Source of the DNA: CAZMVU01 sp964569295
GTDB lineage: Bacteria; Hydrogenedentota; Hydrogenedentia; Hydrogenedentales; JAGMZX01
DNA length: 10,517 nt
Reading direction: 5' to 3'
Assembly: GCA_964569295.1 (NCBI GenBank)
Contig: CAZMVU010000176.1
Location: forward strand, 1-10,517
Both the position numbers and the translations under genes were made by a program. Positions 5,802 through 10,517 of this stretch are shown piece after piece. Position 1 is the stretch's first letter. Every line of letters starts with the position of its first letter. The notes beneath the pieces are model-generated. The model was not told the origin of the DNA. It was given only the letters and a program-made list of their open reading frames with translations, and made no database searches.

Positions 5802-8800
5802 CTACTTTATCCGCCAAGTATAGGTACCGCTCCCGACCGTGAAGGTCCGCGCGTCGATGGCCGCGCCGTTCTGCGTGATCTGTGCAGCCGCGCCCATGTC
5901 TGGCAGGATGACTTCCGCCTGGGTATTGGGCGGCACGGTGGCCTCGACCACCAGGACGCCATCCTCCACGCGTTGCCACCCACACGCTACATGCCCGGCC
6001 ACGGTATCTGTCGCGGCGGTGGCGTGATCAAAGCGATCGGTTATGGCCGGTGCGATGGTGAACCGCCGGTAGCCGGGTTCAGGCAGCGCGCGCAACCCGG
6101 CCACGCTGCCGAAGTACCACCCGAGAATGCTGGCGTACATCTGGTGGTTGTGCGAGTTCATGTCGTTGCCGGTCATGTACTCCCAGCGTTCCCAGAGCGT
6201 GGTGGCGCCTTTATCGAGCATGTACCCCCAACCGGGGTAGTCCTCCTGCAATGCCACGGTGTAGGCGAGATCGGCCATGCCGTTGTCCGTGAGCACGTCG
6301 AAAAGGTATTTCGTGCCGAGAATGCCCGTGGCGAGGTGGCCCTCGTGCTCCCCGGTAATCGAACGGCGCAATTGCGCCAGGGCCGCTTCTTTCTGCTTCC
6401 CCTGCGCAATACCGAGGTACACCGGCCACACCTGCGAGAACTGGCTGCCGTTGCCGTAGTGGTTGGCTTCCGCGTCGAAAAGCTCGGCGTTGAAGGCCGC
6501 GGCGATATCGGCCTTGCGTTGTTCAAAGCGCGCCACGTCGCCGTCCCGGCCCAGGAACGCCGCCATCTCACGCAGCAGCTCGGCGCTCCAGTAATAGACG
6601 CCCGACGCGATGATCGGGCCGGGGGTGCCTTCGATGCCCACCCAGTCGCCGTACATCGCTTTCTCGAGCAGATGCCCCGCCGCTTTGGCCTCGAGTGTGC
6701 CGAACCACCGCACGATGTTGTCGTAGTGTTCATGCACCACCCGCTCGTCGCCGCAATAGCGGTAGAGGTACCAGGTGAGCAGTGGATAGCAGAGCGCCCA
6801 GGCGGGGGAGCCGTCTTTCTCACCGAACATATAGTACGGAACCGTGTCGGGCACGCGGCCGTCCTCGTACTGTGCATCGGCGATGGAGCGCAGGAAATTC
6901 TCGTAGTAGGCGCAGGCATCGAAGACATGCAGCGTCGGCTCGATTACCAGGTGCACATCGCCCAGCCAGCCCATGCGCTCGCCGCGCTGCGGACAGTCCG
7001 TGGGGATGCTCATCGAGTTGCCTAGAATGCTGCGCAGGGCCATGGTGTAAACGTCGTTAAAGAGTGCGCTGCCGCTGTCGAACGTACCGATGGTGTCGAA
7101 GCTGGTGTGGATAACCTCGGCGGTGACCTCGTCCGCCGTGAGTGTGCCGGGATACCCCGTCACCTCGGCGTAGCGAAACCCGTGCTGGGTGAAGCGCGGG
7201 GTGTAGGTTTCCTCGCCCTCGCCCTTCACGATGTAGGTATCCGTCTGTTTGGCCGTCTCGAGGGTGGCCGTGTTGAGGCTGCCATCCTCGTGCAGCAGCT
7301 CCGCATGCCGCATGGTGATCGCCGTGCCCCGCGGTCCCGTCATCGACAGCGTGAGCCACCCCGTGAGGTTCCAGCCGAAGTCCAGTATGTACGTGTTTTC
7401 GCCGCGCGCGGTCACGCTCACCGGTTGCACTTGCTGGGTCACGCGGATAGGCGGCATGGCCTGGGCGGACATCTGCTCGGGTGGGCGGTCATAGGCCTCC
7501 GCTGTATGCCAGGCGCTGTCATCGTAACCGGACGTTTCCCAGCCGATGCGTTCGCGGCGCGCATCATAGGTCTCGCCGTTGAAGAGACTCTCGTCCACGA
7601 TAGGCCCCGTGGCCACCTTCCATGAGGGATCGGTGAGCACCGTCTCGACGCGGCCGTCGTCGTAGACCAAGCGCAATTGCAGCCAGGCGGCGCATTGCCC
7701 ATGGTGCCAACCATGGCCGAGCATCATCCCCGCCACGTTCTCGCCCTCGCGCAGGTGGTCCGCTACGTCATAGGTGCTGTACAGCTTGCGCTTCGCGGCC
7801 ACGGTGTTGCCGGGGTCGAGCACATGATCGCCCACACGCGCTCCATTGAGATACAACTCGTAGTAGCCCATGCCGGAAGCGTAGGCCCGGGCCGATGCAA
7901 GCCCCGGTTTTACCGTGAAGTGCTTGCGCAACAGTGGCGACACACTGCGTACCTTCTTCGATTCGTTCACACCGTCGACAAGCTTTTGCTTGCCCCAGGG
8001 GTGCGTCTCATCGCTCGCGGGCGCATCGACCGCAGCGCCCACAGCCACATTGCGCCCCGCCTCATCCTGCACGGCCAGCTCCGCCAACGCCAGGAAGTAG
8101 CCGCGAAACCGCGACCCCGCCGGCTCGGTGGTTGTAAGCCGGACGTAACGCGCTTGGGTGGGGGAAAAGGTAAACGTTGCGGCGCCCGCTTCCGGTGGTT
8201 CCGCGCCGGTCACTTCGAGAACAGGCGGCGTGCCGGAATGCCCCGCCTCCTCCGCCAGCTCCACCTCGAAGCCGCCCGGGAAGCCATAGCCGTAATCGTC
8301 CTTGCCAGGCGGCGCCGCAGGATACAAGGCCACCGCCGCTACCGGATAGACCTCGCCGAGGTCCAGCACCACGCTGATCCGCTCGGCACGCCGATCGGGC
8401 TCGGTGCGAAAACCGAAGGAATCGCCCATGCCTTTGGGCGGGCGAATCCACTGCGCCGCGAAGTCCTCCGCTTCCAGCAGCGCCGTCTCGAACCAGGCCG
8501 GCTCACTCCAAGCACTGGCCGTGCCGCTCTTGTCCCACAGGCGCACCGCCCAGTAATAGCGGGTGCAGGACGCCAGCGGTGGTCCCTCGTAGGCCACGTT
8601 CACCGTGCGCCGGGAACCGACCTTGCCGGTGTCCCAAAGCGCCGCGCCGCCGTTCAACGCCTCGGGCGATTCCGCCACACGCACCTGGCAGGCGGCCTGC
8701 CTCTGGTTGGATTCGGGATGATCCATCCACCAGCCGAACCGTGGCCGGGGCGTGTCGATACCGAGCGGATTCGCCAGATACTCGGTGCGCAGGTGGGCTG

Positions 8801-8879
8801 GCGCGGGCAGGGTATCGGCCGCGGCGGCGCTGACAGCCGCAAGCAAAAAGAAGGCGCCAAAGATATGCGTTTTCCCCAT
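5802..8879 (-). CDS. exported alpha-L-rhamnosidase, GH78 family
   Basis: A 1025-residue enzyme predicted to release terminal alpha-L-rhamnose from plant or microbial polysaccharides and glycosides. A signal peptide (FGAFFLLAAVSAAAA, cleavage near residue 21, no lipobox) sends it across the inner membrane. Domain order: fibronectin-III-like region (about 25-135), discoidin/F5-8-type-C-like insert (about 160-300; LDLGEVYPVAAVALYP, ARYVRLTTTEP), rhamnosidase N-terminal beta domain (about 320-480; YYELYLNGARVGD), a beta-sandwich (about 485-595), the (alpha/alpha)6 catalytic barrel (about 595-930) and a C-terminal beta domain. The motif DCPQRGERMGWLGD (628-641) supplies D628, general acid E634 and D641 by analogy with characterised GH78 enzymes; TLWERW supplies E897, the likely base. 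The common CPQRDER has Gly here instead of Asp. Start ATG 8879 is set by GGAGGG five bases upstream. No rhamnose transporter or catabolic gene is nearby. Confidence 0.93.
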   Translation of the reverse strand: MGKTHIFGAFFLLAAVSAAAADTLPAPAHLRTEYLANPLGIDTPRPRFGWWMDHPESNQRQAACQVRVAESPEALNGGAALWDTGKVGSRRTVNVAYEGPPLASCTRYYWAVRLWDKSGTASAWSEPAWFETALLEAEDFAAQWIRPPKGMGDSFGFRTEPDRRAERISVVLDLGEVYPVAAVALYPAAPPGKDDYGYGFPGGFEVELAEEAGHSGTPPVLEVTGAEPPEAGAATFTFSPTQARYVRLTTTEPAGSRFRGYFLALAELAVQDEAGRNVAVGAAVDAPASDETHPWGKQKLVDGVNESKKVRSVSPLLRKHFTVKPGLASARAYASGMGYYELYLNGARVGDHVLDPGNTVAAKRKLYSTYDVADHLREGENVAGMMLGHGWHHGQCAAWLQLRLVYDDGRVETVLTDPSWKVATGPIVDESLFNGETYDARRERIGWETSGYDDSAWHTAEAYDRPPEQMSAQAMPPIRVTQQVQPVSVTARGENTYILDFGWNLTGWLTLSMTGPRGTAITMRHAELLHEDGSLNTATLETAKQTDTYIVKGEGEETYTPRFTQHGFRYAEVTGYPGTLTADEVTAEVIHTSFDTIGTFDSGSALFNDVYTMALRSILGNSMSIPTDCPQRGERMGWLGDVHLVIEPTLHVFDACAYYENFLRSIADAQYEDGRVPDTVPYYMFGEKDGSPAWALCYPLLTWYLYRYCGDERVVHEHYDNIVRWFGTLEAKAAGHLLEKAMYGDWVGIEGTPGPIIASGVYYWSAELLREMAAFLGRDGDVARFEQRKADIAAAFNAELFDAEANHYGNGSQFSQVWPVYLGIAQGKQKEAALAQLRRSITGEHEGHLATGILGTKYLFDVLTDNGMADLAYTVALQEDYPGWGYMLDKGATTLWERWEYMTGNDMNSHNHQMYASILGWYFGSVAGLRALPEPGYRRFTIAPAITDRFDHATAATDTVAGHVACGWQRVEDGVLVVEATVPPNTQAEVILPDMGAAAQITQNGAAIDARTFTVGSGTYTWRIK

Positions 8880-8914
8880 GGGTTCCCTCCAGGCGTGGCC
8901 GATCATTCGCCCAT

Positions 8915-8923
8915 ATTATGCCA
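8915..8923 (-). promoter_or_regulatory. candidate extended -10 promoter of the rhamnosidase gene
   Basis: The minus strand has TGGCATAAT (8923-8915): a -10 box CATAAT (5 of 6 consensus bases) preceded by the TG of an extended -10. No convincing -35 is found 16-18 bases upstream. Transcription would start near 8908 with a leader of about 29 bases. Confidence 0.4.
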
Positions 8924-8940
8924 GAAGCCGGCGGATCATT

Positions 8941-8978
8941 GCGCACGCTTTTGCACGGCATGGGCTGCAACGCTGCGC
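8941..8978 (-). terminator. imperfect hairpin just after the GGDEF gene
   Basis: Five bases after the GGDEF gene stop, nested inverted repeats occur on the minus strand: outer GCGCA/TGCGC (8978-8974 with 8945-8941) and inner TTGCA/TGCAA (8970-8966 with 8955-8951), separated by unequal internal loops. No U-run follows. It may mark the end of that transcript or only reduce read-through into the rhamnosidase gene. Confidence 0.35.
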
Positions 8979-8983
8979 CACGT

Positions 8984-10234
8984 TTACGCCGTGGCGACCG
9001 TGTTCTTGCCGCGCGCCTTCGCCTGATAGAGCGCCCGGTCAGCCGCCTCGATGAACTGTTTGGCCGTAAGGCCCGGCTTCCATTGGGCCACGCCAATGCT
9101 CAACGTGGTCCCGAAAACCTGGTTGCCCATGAACAGGCTGCGCAGCCGCTCCGCAATACGCGCCCCGATCTCGATGTCGGCGCCGGGCAGCACGATGGCG
9201 AACTCGTCGCCCCCGATACGAAAGCCCTCGTCCGTGTTGTCCCGGATACACTGCATCACAAGCCCGCCCAGGCTCGTCAGCAGGCCATCGCCCGCCTGGT
9301 GCCCATGCGTGTCGTTGCAGGCCTTGAAGTTGTCGAGATCGAACATGACAAGCGTGAGTGGTTCACCTTGCTGGGCAGCACGGCGCACCGCGCCCCCCAC
9401 TTGCCGATCGAAGGAGCTCTTGTTCATGAGCCCCGTGAGCCCGTCGGTCACCGCAGCCTCCGCCAGTTGCCGCTCGACTTCACGCTTCTCCGTCACATCC
9501 TTCAGCGCCAGAAAAATGTGATGCTGCGAATACAGGTCGAGGAAGGTCACGCTCACATCGACGCACACGGAGGGGCCGTCCTCTCGTTCGATGGTGATAT
9601 CGCCCAGCGTGCCGCCGGCCCCGCAGATGCCCAACGCGAGCTTGAACCGATCACGGTCGCTCGGGCCAAGAAATTCAATGAAGGGCCGGCCCCGTATAGC
9701 CTCTACAGGCTGCCCGCTCAGGGTGACAAACGCGCGGTTGGCATCGAGCACGGTGCACGATTCGCGATCCAGCAGCACCATGCTGTCGATGCTGAGCTGG
9801 AAAATACTCTCGAATTTCCGTTCGGCCAGTTGATGGGCACGGCGCGTGGCGCGTTCTTTCTGAATACGCGTCACTTTGGCCACCAATTCTTCCATCCCGA
9901 AAGGTTTGACGATGAAATCGGTGGCGCCGGCTTTGACCACCTCGACAAACGGGAAGTCCTCGATGTAGCCCGTCATCACCATAATATCCGCGCCGGGGTA
10001 GTCCCCGGCCACACGCCGCACAAGTTCCAAGCCATGAAGCCCCGGCATGATCATGTCTACGATCAACAGATCGTAGCCGAATCCCGCCATGGCATCGAGG
10101 ACCGCCACACCGTCGGCCGCCTTGTCAATCCGGCACGCGACCCGGCGGTCCAACGCATCACCGACCACCGAACGCATGGCTTCTTCATCATCCGCTACCA
10201 GTATGGCAAATTCGTTTTCCACGGATTGTTGCAC
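8984..10234 (-). CDS. response regulator: receiver-PAS-GGDEF, probable diguanylate cyclase
   Basis: A 416-residue cytoplasmic protein. The receiver domain (about 8-125) has the acidic pair D15/D16, phospho-acceptor D60 in LLIVDMIMPG, T88 and K110 in VKPFG. A PAS/PAC-like domain follows (about 140-252, ending ALKDVTEKREVE), then a GGDEF domain (about 255-416) with DGLTGLMNKSSF, FDLDNFKACNDTHGH (metal-binding D299) and an intact GGDEF motif at 341-345. It should make c-di-GMP from GTP when the receiver is phosphorylated. The usual inhibitory I-site RxxD is not in register: the sequence is R331-DNT-D335, with Asp at the R position. Start GTG 10234 is chosen because GGAAGG (10248-10243) lies eight bases upstream and the receiver begins directly after. 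The frame stays open to a TTG at 10315, but the extra 27 residues match no domain. No cognate histidine kinase gene is in the window. Confidence 0.93.
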   Translation of the reverse strand: MQQSVENEFAILVADDEEAMRSVVGDALDRRVACRIDKAADGVAVLDAMAGFGYDLLIVDMIMPGLHGLELVRRVAGDYPGADIMVMTGYIEDFPFVEVVKAGATDFIVKPFGMEELVAKVTRIQKERATRRAHQLAERKFESIFQLSIDSMVLLDRESCTVLDANRAFVTLSGQPVEAIRGRPFIEFLGPSDRDRFKLALGICGAGGTLGDITIEREDGPSVCVDVSVTFLDLYSQHHIFLALKDVTEKREVERQLAEAAVTDGLTGLMNKSSFDRQVGGAVRRAAQQGEPLTLVMFDLDNFKACNDTHGHQAGDGLLTSLGGLVMQCIRDNTDEGFRIGGDEFAIVLPGADIEIGARIAERLRSLFMGNQVFGTTLSIGVAQWKPGLTAKQFIEAADRALYQAKARGKNTVATA

Positions 10235-10350
10235 GCACCTGACCTTCCATTGCCCGGACCCTGTTTTGTCCCCCCCACAACGATAGAGTGTACCGTCGAG
10301 AACGCCCATATACAAAATACAGAAACACCACCTATTAGAGGATGTCCACG

Positions 10351-10379
10351 ATTATACCCTGCCCTGGCATTCTTGTCCA
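10351..10379 (-). promoter_or_regulatory. promoter of the receiver-PAS-GGDEF gene
   Basis: A perfect -10 TATAAT (10356-10351) lies 17 bases from a -35 TGGACA (10379-10374; 5 of 6 consensus bases) on the minus strand. Transcription should begin near 10344, giving a leader of about 110 bases before GTG 10234. That leader contains a run of seven G (10276-10270) and the in-frame codons that would extend the protein. Confidence 0.75.
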
Positions 10380-10401
10380 AGGCACTCGGGTCTTCTCGAG
10401 G

Positions 10402-10517
10402 GAGGGGCACAGCCCCCTGCGGCTTCTTAACGCGATTCTGTCCCCATGGTTCCGGACGGATTTCGCGCGCCTGAAAGGCGCATCTGGAATAGCCAAGGCC
10501 TTCAGCCGGGGCTGATC
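10402..10517. repeat. hairpin-rich non-coding edge, possible fragment of a dispersed repeat
   Basis: Three short inverted repeats follow one another: GGGGC-ACA-GCCCC (10404-10416), GCGCCT-GAA-AGGCGC (10467-10481) and TCAGC-CGGG-GCTGA (10502-10515), the last touching the window end. The wording around them (GCCTGAAAGGCGCATCTGGA, then AGCCAAGGCC and TTCAGCC) resembles intergenic repeats I associate with PVC-type genomes, but this is from memory. No open reading frame with domain content occurs here on either strand. It lies directly upstream of the GGDEF gene promoter. Confidence 0.4.

Noticed and set aside
5745..9026. Long plus-strand frames opposite the rhamnosidase gene
   Set aside because: Low-complexity antisense translations over a continuous GH78 gene; no domain content.
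8918..10474. 518-codon open frame on the plus strand
   Set aside because: It runs opposite the receiver-PAS-GGDEF gene, whose domains are unmistakable. The plus-strand translation is rich in Arg, His and Pro with no domain, as expected for antisense of high-GC coding DNA.

Overview
The window looks like a piece of a high-GC, Gram-negative bacterial chromosome. All genes lie on the minus strand, so read the window from right to left. A TIGR04073-type secreted protein, a family I recall as restricted to bacteria with an exosortase, and a secreted GH78 rhamnosidase with an embedded discoidin-like region suggest a polysaccharide-degrading lineage such as Lentisphaerota/Verrucomicrobiota or Hydrogenedentota. 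That placement is inference and weak. There are no rRNA or tRNA genes, no CRISPR array and no recognisable transposase.

Right part (10517 to 8984): a hairpin-rich non-coding edge that may be a fragment of a dispersed repeat, then a good promoter, then a cytoplasmic response regulator with receiver-PAS-GGDEF architecture (a probable c-di-GMP synthase). About 100 bases further on is a large exported alpha-L-rhamnosidase (8879 to 5802).

Middle (5801 to 2504): after a 380-base non-coding stretch with a perfect 8-bp inverted repeat, a near-consensus promoter starts a tight operon. Its order is a TIGR04073-like exported protein, an 81-residue protein of unknown function, an HDOD signalling protein, recF and dciA (DUF721). 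Junctions are short or overlapping: GTGA between the unknown gene and HDOD, 16 bases between HDOD and recF, and a 29-base recF/dciA overlap.

Left part (2503 to 1): a spacer with three GC-rich hairpins and an AT-rich promoter leads to a membrane-anchored three-PAS protein. It has no kinase, cyclase or phosphodiesterase domain but ends in a four-cysteine CxxC-X29-CxxC module. Then comes the gyrB promoter and the first 100 codons of gyrB, cut by the window edge. The recF-dciA-gyrB order is the remains of the classic dnaA-dnaN-recF-gyrB cluster. dnaN is not directly upstream of recF, an unrelated signalling/export operon has been joined in front, and a PAS sensor gene lies between dciA and gyrB. 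Three separate signalling genes (PAS-CxxC, HDOD, receiver-PAS-GGDEF) thus sit around replication and repair genes. No wholly new system is evident. The least explained items are the PAS-CxxC protein, the 81-residue protein and the mixed recF operon.
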